Below are positions 44,537 to 56,500 of a DNA stretch of 64,000 nucleotides, piece after piece. Position 1 is the first letter of the stretch, and each line of letters begins with the position of its first letter. A model generated the notes under the pieces. It ran no database searches, was not told where the DNA came from, and saw only the letters and a list, made by a program, of their open reading frames with translations. The DNA lies in the NCBI GenBank assembly GCA_011319805.1, contig SJRY01000263.1, positions 62,001 through 126,000 of the forward strand, written 5' to 3'. The DNA comes from Macrocybe gigantea. Taxonomy: Eukaryota; Basidiomycota; Agaricomycetes; Agaricales; Callistosporiaceae. The position numbers and the translations under genes are program-made.

Positions 44537-47500
44537 ATGGAGGACGACTTCTCCGACATCCTTGGCGGTAACACCATCCCCGTCGTACGCGGTACTCAGT
44601 CGAGGTGGTCTCGACTCTCTTTTGGCGACTATACTTTTATCCTTGGGGCCCTCCTCGTTTGCTATGTCGTTGGTCTCAGACTTTGGGAGGCACTCCTTCT
44701 GTGGCGCGAAAAGTCGTATAAACTGTGAGTTTGGATTTTACTTCCCATTTGCACTGCGTAGGATCTGACAAGGCGTTTTGCATAGCTCAATACGACGCCG
44801 GCATGGTATCCCAGACGACGACCACCGGCCTTTTAACGTAGCTTTTGCAGCTGCGGTCAGGGCCCGGGAAGCGAAGGAGAGGGGGCCGAGGTCGGATCAA
44901 GCGTTGCGTGGACAAGAGCCACAAACTGCACTGCAGGAGCAAGCGCTTAGACAACGCGGCGGTACGCATCGTTGATTCTCTGGCGTTACTCAGCTCATGA
45001 TCTCAATTTCACGATCGTAGCTTATTCTCAGAACGTGCCATCAGCACGCTCCACCCAACTATCCAACACACTACCACCCCGACCTCAGTCTACGAACAGC
45101 AATCTCGCGCCCTGGGTGATAAACGCCCCACTACGGTATGACCTGATAATTTCTTCTGTTTCATGTCGTATTAGGCTTATCCTTCTCATGCACAGGTCAC
45201 ATTCTACCACTGCTAGCCCTACACGCCCCGTGAATCTATATCAAGACCAGTATCACATATCTAGGCCGTCTCACCATGAATCCGATTTCGGTCCACTGCC
45301 AAGCACGACTCGTAGGGTCAGCCGCAAGAATATGGAGATTATCGTTGATGGAAACAAGAAGCGTTCCTTTGATGGCGACGAGCCCGATACCAACGATCAA
45401 GTCAAGAAGACGCGTATTGAAGGTGACGAGTATATTGATGGTGATGAGGACGCAGAATGGCAAGAACGCGAACGGATTACTCAACGAGGGTCCAAGCGCG
45501 GGCCTGGCGAAGAGGACGATGGTGAAGCGTTTTCCTTAAAGCGTGCCAGGGATAAAAGGGCTCGAAAGATCTCGCTTGAGTCTGCCCACGACGTCGGCTA
45601 CGGGATGGATGTCGATTACCTTGAGGAACAAGATGACGTTTCTGAACTCAAGTCCGTCGCTCGTGGCAAGAAACGAGATCGAGCAGAGGCTGGTTCGACC
45701 TTTGGCGGAGATGATTATGATAGCACCGTCGAAGCAGAGGCAGAAGACGATAGCAAGGATCGCCGCCGCCGACGCAAGCGGAGGAGCGTCACAAAACGGA
45801 AATCGGATGTTGGCAAACCAGTTCATGGCCAAAAACGCGATCGAGATGCGGAAGCTGAGAGCGATCTCGAGATTGACGATTCCATGCACAGAAAGTCGCG
45901 CAAGAAGAGAGGCAAGAAATCCAGTTTGTCCGGACGTAGCGACGAAGAAGACAGAAGAAATGGCAGCGATGTTTCCATGGAGGAGTCTTCGTCGAAGACA
46001 CGAGGCAAACGCGTTGGAGAGGAATGGGAGTCCAATGGAGTTAGGTACAAACTCAGTCCCAACGGTCAGCGGCTCCAGCAGGTTTTGATTAAAAGGGCGA
46101 GGCAGAAGTTTCCGATGGTATGTTAACCTCGTCCCTTTGTCATGTTCTCTTTTCATAACCGATTTTTTAGCCTAAAGATTCTCAGCACCCTGACCGGCAA
46201 GCAAACCTCGAGGTCTATGTGGAGACTTGGCTCAGCGAAGAGGAGCTGAAGGAAGCAAAGGCGCAACATCTTTTGGCATGGCAGGAGTCACCCAAGACTT
46301 CAGTGGAACCCGAGACGCCCGCATCTGAGCCACAGGTGTGCCATCATGTTCCAATCTCCTGCTTCCGGACCGGCCTAACGTTTTCTCTCAAGGATCGGGC
46401 TTCGGAAATATGTGAAGGGAAAGACTTGCTCTGGAATTCAACCTCAAAAGCTCCTGCTTCGGCTTTGCCATCATCACCCAGCACCCCACAGAGAGGTGCT
46501 TTTCGCCAGGCTCTTGTTCCTGTCGGCAGTCTTCAAACGAGTCTTTACCAACGTCAAGAGCTTGCAGGCAAACGCGTGTCCTCGACCGGGCGCGTAACTT
46601 CTTTTTCGGGTCTTGGCCAGCCGGCCACCCCTGGTGCTGCCTCTGCTGGTCTGACAGAATCCGTCAATGGGAAATCTCGCACCACGCCCCGTGTCTTTTC
46701 CAAATGGGAAAAGCAGGATCTTGAAGCAAACGCAATGATGAAGATGAGGGAGGCTAACCGCAAGAAAGAAGCGGAGAAGGAGCAGAAGGCAAAAGAGGAG
46801 CGGGAGAAAGCTGACAGGGAAAGACTTGAAAAGGAGAAGGCCGAGAAGGAAAAGAAAGCTCGAGAGAGCGCTGCAGCTGCGGCGCCCACCGTTCCTTCGA
46901 TCACAGTCACTCAACCTTCGGAGGACGTGGCCAAGGCGCCTCCACCACTCGCGCCGTCTGTAGCCGTTGGCGAGGCTAAGGAAGCTGCGGCGAAGCCGCT
47001 TTTCGGGCCGGCACCAGGAATAGCTGCACCACCTTTCTCATTTCCTCAGTTCAAGGCCCCAGCTGCTGCACCAGCGAAGCCGAAAGAAAGGCAACCTGAA
47101 AAGCTGCCAACGGCGGCAGCGGAATCGAAACCTGCTTTCTCCTTTGGCGCTCCTCCTGTAGCACCGTCCGTGCAACCACCTTCCTTTGGGCTAACGCCCG
47201 TTGTACCGGCTGAGAAGAAACCTGAGCAACGTCAGCCTGCCGCCGCGTCTCCTTTTGCTCCACCTTCTACGGCTCCTACTGCCCCTTCGTTTTCTTTCGG
47301 CCCTTCTCCAACTCAGGCTCCGCAAACACCTGAAAAGAAGGAACCAGCCAGTCAGACTGGTTCTCTGCTTTCGAGGCTCGGCCCTCCTCAACCCGAGAAA
47401 GCTGCAGCTCAGCCTGCTACCACCACCTCAGCATTCTCCTTCGCGAAGCCCTCGACTTCACCATTTGGCACCACTACTACCCCTCAACAACCTCCTCCCG

Positions 47501-48804
47501 CCGCTCAGCCTGCTATGCCTGCCGGTGCTACTACCGCCCCAAAGTTTAGTTTCAGTTTCGGAAAACCTGCCACGACTCCTTCAACTGCTCCTGCGCCAGT
47601 GCTGCCCGCCTCGGACGCGATGGATGTGAATTCTAAGCCTTCCCAGCCCACGTTTTCTTTCAAGCAGGCCGCGCCAACTGCTGATACCACAACGCCGACG
47701 CCAAAGTTCACCTTTGGTGCTGCAGGGTCTGGGATTGCATTTAGTCCTGGACCACCCTCGTCTTCAGCTTCCGGAGCCACGAGCGGCGCAGCGGCCCAAA
47801 AATTTTCTTCCGTCACTCCCGCATCGAATTCGGGATCTGCGTTTGGGCCGACGACGACACCTACTTCTGGAACCCTATCAAGTGAAGCTCCGAAAACAGC
47901 ATTCACATTCGGTGCGACGACGACGCCGACTAGACCCCCGTTCGGTGCAACTGGCACTTCAGTGGCGGGCTCTGAGCCATCCGTTTCGGGAGGACAAGCC
48001 AAATCGCCATTTGGGGTGTTTGGTGGAGCTGCCAGTGGAACGACACAAACAGGAACCACATTTGGAATGACATCCCAAGCACCTAAGATGGACGGTACGG
48101 CTCCCTTGACGGACGTAAGCAAACCCATTTTCGGCAGCGGGGCGACAGCTGGTGGTTCACTCTTCGGTGCGAATAGACCAGCATCTGGCAGTACGACTGC
48201 AGGTGTCGCATCAGGCGAGGCAGGTAAACCGACATTTTCGTTCGGTGGTTCGGGTTCCGCATTTGGCGCGACGAGTACCACAGGCCAAGCTAACAAGCCG
48301 AGCTTCTCGTTCGGTGGCGCCGGGACAACAACGGGCTCGACCATGGGAACAACCGGCTTGGGAACCCAGCCAGCATCATCGCCATTTAGTGCCACGTCGA
48401 ATATTTTCGGTGGCAGTAGTGGTGATGCGGCGAACAAGAGCGTTTTTGGAAGTACTTCAGCTGCGAAGCCTGAACAACCCAAACCTGCATTTTCGTTTGG
48501 TTCTACCGCGTCATCGACTACGGACGGTACTAAAGAGCCAGTCTTCTCTTTTGGTAAGCCCTCGGCGACGTCCACGTCCACCGCTGCTACTGGTTCCGCG
48601 ACCCCATTTTCGTTTGGGTTCGGCAATGCGCCCAAGAATATCTCCACATCTTCTACTCAGCCTTCCTCCGTCTTCAGCAGTCAGGCCGCCTCTACTTCCG
48701 ATTCATCCGGATTCGGCAATCCATCGACCACAACTACCAGCACCCCTGCGACTTTCACATTTGGAAAGCCTGCGGCGCCGTCCGAGGGACAGCAGCAGCA
48801 ATAA
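44537..48804 (+). CDS. FG-repeat nucleoporin with an N-terminal transmembrane segment (Pom121-like layout)
   Basis: Predicted 1,325-residue nucleoporin. Six exons with exact phase: 44537..44724, 44786..44961, 45021..45135, 45196..46117, 46171..46335 and 46393..48804. Residues about 30-52 form one hydrophobic helix (YTFILGALLVCYVVGLRLWE) followed by the basic SIRRRHG. Next come strongly basic/acidic segments with several NLS-like clusters (GNKKRSF, DRRRRRKRRSVTKRKS, RKSRKKRGKKS). A conserved block is YVETWLSEEELKEAKAQHLL, and a Lys/Glu helix follows (EAEKEQKAKEEREKADRERL). About 600 residues of FxFG/FG repeats (FSFG, FTFG, FGAT) make up the rest, ending SEGQQQQ. No frame break occurs. Soluble fungal basket proteins Nup1/Nup60/Nup124 are the nearest known type. 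Membrane plus NLS plus FG is the arrangement of vertebrate POM121. Naming is by architecture, not proven orthology. Confidence 0.85.
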
Positions 48805-49091
48805 AAAAAAAAAAGAAAGTAATACATTACTTCATCTTTCTTGAGCTACACACACAGCATGTATATCATCGTATCATAGTGGTGTTCATAATTCGGAATT
48901 TTTCAGCTCGGCTGATGTCGTTCTGATTCACGTGTCGCGTATCCCCCTTTTTCTCCTCAACCACTTTGCTCAGCCTGACCGTCAGGCCAGTTGCATCGCA
49001 TTTAAGAAATAGAGCATTGCCCATGCTGCATTAGACGCTCCTTGTCCCATAGATTCCATCTATTCTTTGTTTCTTGTATATTACCCCCTAC

Positions 49092-51424
49092 ATGCTCGCA
49101 GGAAACGTCATTGAAACACCCAGGCCTCGTCCGCCAGCAAAGGCTCGTCGCACCTCTCTCAAGGCGGCGGCGGCGGACAGCTCCCCACCACCGTCCTACG
49201 CATCGTCTGCCTTTTCTTACACTCGGACTCGCGACACCCGTCTGGATGAATATCTGGGATCTACCTTTATGAAGCCGCAGCTATCTCCAGCGGCCGAAGA
49301 GGGTGAAGCGCTGGATGGCCTTCAAGGATGAGCGACAAGTCGCGCGAGGAGCTTGAGGAGCTCCTCGTCAAAGCTGATGGACTCATCAAGGAAAGAGAGA
49401 ACGGCAAGTCCCTCAACCATCCACTGCTTGAAGCCTACTTATGGCCTGTAATAGAACTCGGTCTGGCGTCGGCCGTGTGTAAAAACCTCTATGAAAATAA
49501 TGTCGCGCTGAAATCTAAGCACCAAGCGCTGCTTGCGCGCCTCCCCTCTTCGCCTTCGCTGTCCCCGTCACCAGAGCCCCTATCGCGCACCTCTTCCCGG
49601 TATAGCATCACGTTGAACCGGCCCGTCTCCGAAACAAGCCCAGGCATGCCAGTTAACGCGCGCAAGATATCCATGTCCAATGCAGAGATTGCCACGCTGG
49701 CGGATCAAAATGCCGAGCTACTCGACAAGCTAGAGAAGCTCGAGACCGAGTCGTACCAAGCCGACCAAGCCGGCCGCCGCGTGCTGAAGAGGCTCGAAAA
49801 GGAGATCACGCAGCTGCGTGAAGAATTGGAGAAGACGCAGGCGAAGAGCGAGGAGCTCGAGGAGAAGACAAAGGCCGGGTTTGGATGGGACTCGCATAAG
49901 GTCGTCGAGGAGGTCCTGCGCAAGAAAATGGAAAGGGAGGAAAAGCTCAAGGCTATGAGAGGCCTAGGGCACGGACGAGCGGATGACCAGGACAGTGGTA
50001 CCATCCGAGACTTTGCACCATCGAGTTCTCTGCTACCCAAACAGTCGTCGAAGCTAGGGTCCGCTCGCGTACAAAAGATAGCCTCTCACTCTGACGAGGA
50101 ACGGGACCAGCCCCAGTCTCCCCCCGAAGCTTCTCTGATCTCCCAGCTTATGGCGAAGATGCGTGAACTCGAGGAAACCAACGTTCGTATCATGCAGCAG
50201 CAACAGCAAACGACCGAACAGTTAAATGCAATGCAGAAAGAAACGGAGCAAATTTCTAGGGTTTACGAATGTCTGGATGACGGCAACATTATTGAGCTGG
50301 CCCCCGAATCTGCTCCAGAGGACGATTCTGCAAGGTCTCGCGACAATACAATCCGCTTCCGAAGTCTCCAAAGGCAACTCTCAGAACCTCCTGAAGACGT
50401 TGCTATGCTGCGCGCCGCCAGCACTTCATCTTCTATCCTTGTGTCTTCGGATAAGATACGCAAATCCGTCATAGGGTTGTTTAATGAATCTCAAGGCCGA
50501 AGGAGCCCCATGAGACAATCGTCACTTCCTGTTCCCTTTACCATGACAGGTACCGGGAAGCATCACTCCTCACACTCGTCGAGTTCAATTGGTCTTGTTT
50601 CTCCCGCCCTTTCTCCTCTCAGCATGTCTCCCCAGTCACAGTCGGCCAGCTTATCAGACGGGTCCCATCGCACCCTCGAAACAGAACTGGCTAACGAAAT
50701 GCAAGGTGGATGGGGTTTGGAAGGAGGGGACATGCATCACAGATCAAACAGCCTGTATGAATTCAGCCGGATGTCCTTGTCGCGCTCGCCTTCACCGTTC
50801 CCGTCGCCGTCGCCCATGTCCCATCTCGAGAGTCACTCCTCAGGTCATGAAGAAGAATCCCTGCCTACGCCTATGTCCATGGCCAATTCCTCTCTTCAGC
50901 TACTAGTGGAAGCCCCAACTCCCGAGAAGCCTGTGGACGAGGGCCATGCGCGACACGACTCGATGAGCAAAGCGACCGCGAGGTACCAACGCATGACCGA
51001 GACGGTGCGCTCGAGGACAGGTCGTTGGGCCGAAGGGCGGTTCAGAGGCTCGTTCTCCGACGGGGCGGCTCCTAATTTCGACGTCCCGTCCGACAACAGA
51101 CAGACAGACTTTCTCCAACCTGCAACGCCGGTTGCGCTGCGGTTGATGAACGCGTTCGATGCGACGGTCGATAGCGTGAGCGGCGGGGATCTCGTTGCGA
51201 GAGACTCCTCCGTCGAGAACAGGAAGACGTCTGGTAGCACGACTTTGGAAAAGAGGGACGACCAAAAGGCTCGTGGATTCGGTGCCTTCGTTCTTGAGCT
51301 TTGGCTGTGGCTCCAGTTCGCGGTCATCATCCTGGTGTTCCTTTGGGCTATGGCGAAACGCGGTCCAAAGTCGGTCCTTGGCGAGGCTAGACATAGAAGA
51401 ATATCATCCACTCGACGCCCCTGA
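49092..51424 (+). CDS. Coiled-coil protein with a C-terminal membrane anchor
   Basis: Function unknown. The N-terminal part, from the ATG at 49092, has PRPRPPAKARRTSLKAA and a PPPSYASS motif. It runs into a second frame at 49328. One G restored in CAAGGATG (giving GGG) joins LDGLQG directly to MSDKSREELEEL, so I treat it as one protein of about 778 residues; alternatively translation starts at 49328. Residues after about 200 form long coiled coils (LDKLEKLETESYQADQAGRR, EKEITQLREELEKTQAKSEE), then a second helix (QLMAKMRELEETNVRIMQQQ). A Ser-rich disordered region follows. Near the end a single hydrophobic helix (FVLELWLWLQFAVIILVFLW) is followed by AMAKRGPKS. This is a tail-anchored topology facing the cytosol or nucleoplasm, compatible with a golgin- or tether-like role (inference). 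Confidence 0.75.
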
Positions 51425-51662
51425 ACCGCCCTTCATCCTGTGAAACCCTCCGTCGATCTTCCTTCCATTTTATATCTCATCGATACCCTGGCTGTAAAAT
51501 CATTCTAGGTATGCTCAAGGATTTTTTGCTTTATCATTTCCCTGTAGATAGCATCTATGTAGACTGTATGTCATGACCTAGCCATTGCGACGTATTCCCG
51601 GTCCCTCGTCACTTTGGTCCTTGTATCCGAGAGTTTAATGACCCATAACCTCTGATGCCACT

Positions 51663-54600
51663 TTAAATGCCGACGTGAATAAATGGAACCCAATGATGAT
51701 ACGGAGCATTCCTGTTGCGAAGCTGTTGCACTGCGTCATGCAGCCCTTCCGCTGCTTTGGTAGCGTCAGCTCCACCTTCAGCGAACATTTTTCGATAGAC
51801 GAGCTCCGCAACTTTGGGTCCATCCGAGTCCGACATGCTCCACAGCGTCCCAATCGCACCTCGGAATCCAGCTGCTATGAATCCGCCCACCAGGTGCACA
51901 GCTTCATTCACGAATTTGCTGTCTCCGGCGGCCGTCTCACAAGCAGAGAGGAAAACAAACTCGGCGTTGGAACGATTGATGGCTAGTATGCGGCTCAACT
52001 CCAGTCTTCCGTCGAACAACTCCAGCCCGCTCTTCAACGGATCTTCGAGGTCTTGTTGGCCATGACAAGCGAAATGCAACCACGAGGCACCATCCATGTT
52101 TTCCAGTACTTCAGCGACAGTAGCATCAGAATCTACCACCTTCTTCAAGTTGTGCGGGCCAACTGTGGAACCGATAATGTCAAGCTCTTGCTTGACAGAA
52201 GGGAGCTTTGGCAGCCTCCGGGCGCCGGAGACCTCAGTGATGGCTATGCCAGCCACGGCTGGACCGCAAGTGGTAGAAGCGGACGGTTTCCCCTTCTGTC
52301 TGGACTGGATGAGAGCATCCAAGGTATATGTATACGAAGGAATGAAGGAACTCGATGACGGCGCCGCTGCATGCAAAGGAAGATGAGTGAACGGACCGGA
52401 AGGGCACCACCATATCCTGCCATTTATGATGCCGTTCTATAAAATATCTGAGGTCAGTGTTTGAATGTACGAGCCGGTGATGAAAATGCCATACTTCCTC
52501 AAGAGCTTCATACACTGGCTTAACCACCGTTTCCCACAAAGATTCTAAAACTGATTGCATGGCACTTGAACCTCGAGGAGGGTCTAATGGCCTCCCTTTG
52601 CGATCCGTGTCCTCGGTAGAGACGCAAGGCACTTTGAAAGGCAACTGCAACTCTGATTCGGTGACCCCAGTAGTCTCGTTATTGTTTTCGTTCGCTCCAT
52701 GCCTCATGAGATTGAGGCTTTTCAAGGCGTAGACAAGCTGCTCGCTGAGTCTCTTTGCGCGATTGTAATTGATATCCTTTAGGTGAATGTGCAGTGGATC
52801 AACTTTGTCTGGCAGGATAGCCAGAGCGCAGCATTCGTGAATGCTTCCTATAATAACGATAACAGGTCCATTCCTAGCGGCCTCAGCGAGCTTTCTATAT
52901 GGTTTAGGACGGAGAAATTGCTCAAATCCTTCTATCTTCCGAACCTCCTCTATCGTCTCGGCCCAATCTATCTGTAGTTGACGACGACGCGACACCTCAG
53001 AGGGGGACATAATAGAAGTTGGCACCTCCATGCCAGATGCAGAAACGAGCTCTTCAGAGATAGATGCCAACTGCTGCCTCAGGTGGCTAGGTAAGTCGTC
53101 GAAATCAGATCTGACCTGCAAAGCCTGTGTCCAAAAGACGGCCAGGCCTTGCTCACACAACTCTATAGCTCGCGAAGTGTCGTCGCAGTGGCGTAGATAC
53201 CACGCCGCAGCATCACAGGCAAGCGTTTGTGCTCGATCCAAGGTTTTCAAGCGAGTGAAGGCATCGATCCCAGTCCAAAAAAGCTGCGGCAAAAGTTCAA
53301 TTGCGATTTCGTATGCTTTGACTGCCTCTGTCCAAGCTCGCTGGAATACAGGCATCACAGCATGCTCAGCCCACTCCATGGCAGCCTGAAAGCGGGCATG
53401 CATGTCGCCCACCTGCAAATCCGCACCCAGAGCGAAATCCGAAAATGCATGTTCAACCTCTTCAGGCGTTTCTGCTATCTGGAGCTGATAAGAAGCTAGT
53501 TTCTTGTATACGCATCTTGCAGGGCTTGGATAGCATCGTCAACATCAGCCAAATCCGCAGTGTGGCCAAATCGAGATAAGAGACACGATGCCCGGTGGCA
53601 GAGAACTCCTGGGCGATCGTTATGTCCTGGAGGGTAAAGCACGGTTGCTTTGTCAAGTAAATCCATAGCTCTGTCTATGTCATCCAAACGCTTCCATCGT
53701 TCAAAGCGCGCGTTAAGGTGTCGTGCTAGCATCTGTAAAGCGGGACCATTCCCAGGATCGAGTACCACCGCTCTTTCCCTAACTGAATTGCCCTGTCGGT
53801 ATCGAGATGTTGATGGGGTGTCCCATACGTTGATCTCGCAGCCAGCGCCTGTGCGAGCTGCCCGAGGTAAAATGACATCGTATGCGGGTTCAAGGGAGAG
53901 CACACGACGGCTTCTTCCAATAGATTAACAGCCCTGTCCGAATCAGTAAATGTCATGTTCGCATGTGTTCCTAGTACACCGGCGAGTTGACAAAGAGTCT
54001 TTGCCCTCCGAGGGTCGTTCTGTGGTTGAAACTCGAGTGCCCTCTCCAAGAGTTCGATGCACCTAATCAAATCTGGGCTGCGACCAGATTTGGCATATCT
54101 CCTGTACGGCGCACTTGAGTGTCTTTTATGCAGTGCACTTGACAGACGAGATAAGACCTCAATCTCATGACCAGGGCTTTGGGAACAGGACTTCATAGCG
54201 TCTTCATATAATTCGACGGCTTTGTCTATATCTGCCAACTGCCGACTTGCAGCAAACCTGTCGACTAGAAGACCCGCATATTCGAGGAAAAAGTCGAGAC
54301 AATCTGGTCGTTCGGTTTCCAATGCCTTCTCTAGGAACTGGATAGCGCTGTCCAGATCCGTTAAGTCCCTCTCTTCCCCGTATTTTGCATAGAACGCCTT
54401 AGCAATCGAGTATAGACAATCGGAGCGGTCAAGATATGCTACTGGCAGGCATTCGAGGGCTCGAAGATGCAAACCAATGGCTTTCTCGACGTCTTCGAGT
54501 TGACGTGTTCTGTGATAACGAGCAACGAGAAATACGCCCATGGTGTATAGACCTGCAGCCCAATCAGAATGTTTATTGGGTAGCATAGCGAGGAATGTCT

Positions 54601-55687
54601 CCAGGTTAGACAACGCCCCTTCCAAATCTTCTAATCTCCCGGAACGAAGAAAACGACTGCCGAGGAAAGTGGCACGCCGAAAGGTTAAGGTGTGCTTGCC
54701 GTCATGCTTGGGCGGAAGAAGATTCGACGCCGCATCTGCGGTCTTAACAGCCATATCTATGTCGTCCAGTGCGTGAGTCGCTGTAAAGCGTTCCCTGTAG
54801 GCTTCAGCGATACGAGCCAAAAATGAAGCGCGCGTTTGAGAAGGATGCAGTTTTGCTGCCTGCCGCAAAGCACTTATGGCTTCATCTATATCCGCCAGCC
54901 GGTATGTCCCTCCGAAGCGCATGATAAGCGCATCTGCGAGCTCAAATAATGCACTTGAGCGGCCGCGAGGATCTCCCGTGGCACAGCGTGCTAACACCTG
55001 CCGGCGCAAATATACTGCAGTGTCGATATCTCCTATGTTTTTCAAGGCTTCGAAACGTGTTGACAACGCAGCTGCCAAAGAGGCAGACGTGTCTATGCGA
55101 CGCTGGGTACCTGGGGGGACAACCTCTAGACAACGGAACAGGAGGCCAACGACCCCATCCAGATCCGATATCGATTTGGTGGCTAAGAAACGGGAGTGGA
55201 GAAGGCGAACTAGCTGGTGGAGGCTGTCATCGAGGCCCAACTGCGCGGGACTGTATCCTGAGGGGGCAGACATGATATTCTTTTGACACAAGTGGATGGC
55301 CCGTTCTAGGTCCTGCATTGTTTTGAGCTCGACATAGCGCTGGTGCAAAGCGTCGATCAGATGAGTGATGACCTTCCTCCGATTGCCACCCCGGTCAGGC
55401 TGCCCCTCAGGATATTCGAGTAGGACCCTTTCATGTAGTTCTATGACTCTATTGAGGTCAGACAGGTTTCTAGTCTTCCCGAACCTCGCATATATGCTGA
55501 CAGCAAGTTTTTGCAGCGCGGCCGTGTAGTGAGGATGGCCGGATGGGTGATGTTTTAGAGCGCGCTCGTGAAGTTCGATGATTCGGTTGATATTCGTCAT
55601 CTCTTTGTGAGCCTGTCAAGTGGTATCAGACTTCCACTCAGCAAAAAAAGAAAGAAAGAAAAAAATCCTCGAACAAGCACATACCAT
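51663..55687 (-). CDS. TPR-CHAT domain protein (caspase-like peptidase fold)
   Basis: Large protein of about 1,300 residues. The first coding exon is only the ATG (55687..55685), then 55612..52495 and 52436..51663. The N-terminal two thirds are some 15 TPR-like repeats of 45-55 residues with the recurring pattern DIDxAIxLxxxAL ... RxxxLxxLAxxLxxRF. The C-terminus is a CHAT domain (caspase/HetF-associated with TPRs, peptidase clan CD). The catalytic His is in SWLHFACHGQQD and the catalytic Cys in FVFLSACETAAGD. FIAAGFRGAIGTLWSMSDSD follows, as in known CHAT proteins. Two frame breaks, near 53787 (GGG) and 53511 (AAA), are repaired by one G and one A. Bacterial TPR-CHAT proteins act as conditional proteases in defence. 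The fungal family is large in mushroom-forming fungi and its role is unknown. Confidence 0.88.
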
Positions 55688-56500
55688 CTTGTGTAGATGT
55701 CGGATAGGGCCAACTTGAAGGGAGTGGACACGCTAATCGGAAGGGATGGTGTTTATAACCCTATGAGTAGGGAGACAATAAAGCTGTGTCGACGTAAGCA
55801 GTGAGCTGATCGTATCCTGTGTGGGGGCAGGACGCATGACTTGAAAGAAGGCGCCAGAAAATCTTCGGACAGGCTAGCCTCTAGAAGGCATTGGTGCGAT
55901 CAACGGGTGAACTTCCAGGGTACAGGGAGGTGCCACCGAATCCTCTGCAATAGCTATGCCAGGCTATGCAGATGCTCGAAGTCGGTACCCGGGCAAGACT
56001 TGGTCGATTACCAAACGAGCAGGGTTATTCTGCTGCTGCCTCGTCATGGCGATGTGGCGTTGCTCTTGTTACAATATCTTCTCATGGTCGCATTTAATTG
56101 TTGACGTTGACAGACATAAAAGGATTTGTCCGGCGAACCGACTGGATGAATGCTTCCCATTGAGTAGGAGAGAAGGCGTCTACGCTGTATAACTTTCTAT
56201 ATGTCCATTAGAGCGACAAGGGCAAAGCGTGAAAGAAAGCTAGAGAGGAACAAATTTCGTGCAGAAAATTTATACCTCGGAGCTTTAGTCACTATTGCTC
56301 AAGGCTGTTCAGAAGAGTGCCTCGAGCATACGACGCTTTGTGCACATGGAGCTCCCAAACACGATTGCGAAGCACAGATGAGAGGCAGGAAAAAGGATTC
56401 GACCTGACGAACTACACACTGATCGCGAATAGGAATGGTGTCACGTGCTACAACATTTTCGCGTTTTGCATTTACTGAGGCCAACCTCACAGCAGCTATC
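55688..56500. other. Divergent interval between TPR-CHAT and the Nop13-like gene
   Basis: About 810 bp of intergenic DNA holding the 5' flanks of both genes. Several frames of 60-90 codons are open but show no domain, splice logic or coding bias. No repeats or RNA genes are seen. Confidence 0.45.

Noticed and set aside
47505..48647. A 380-codon open frame on the minus strand, opposite the FG repeats.
   Set aside because: It mirrors the repetitive FxFG codons of the plus-strand nucleoporin, has no domain or splice support, and is a by-product of codon bias in the repeat.
55841..56407. Three overlapping plus-strand frames of 68-87 codons between TPR-CHAT and Nop13.
   Set aside because: No domain, no consistent splice sites and no coding-like composition; they lie in the divergent 5' flanks.
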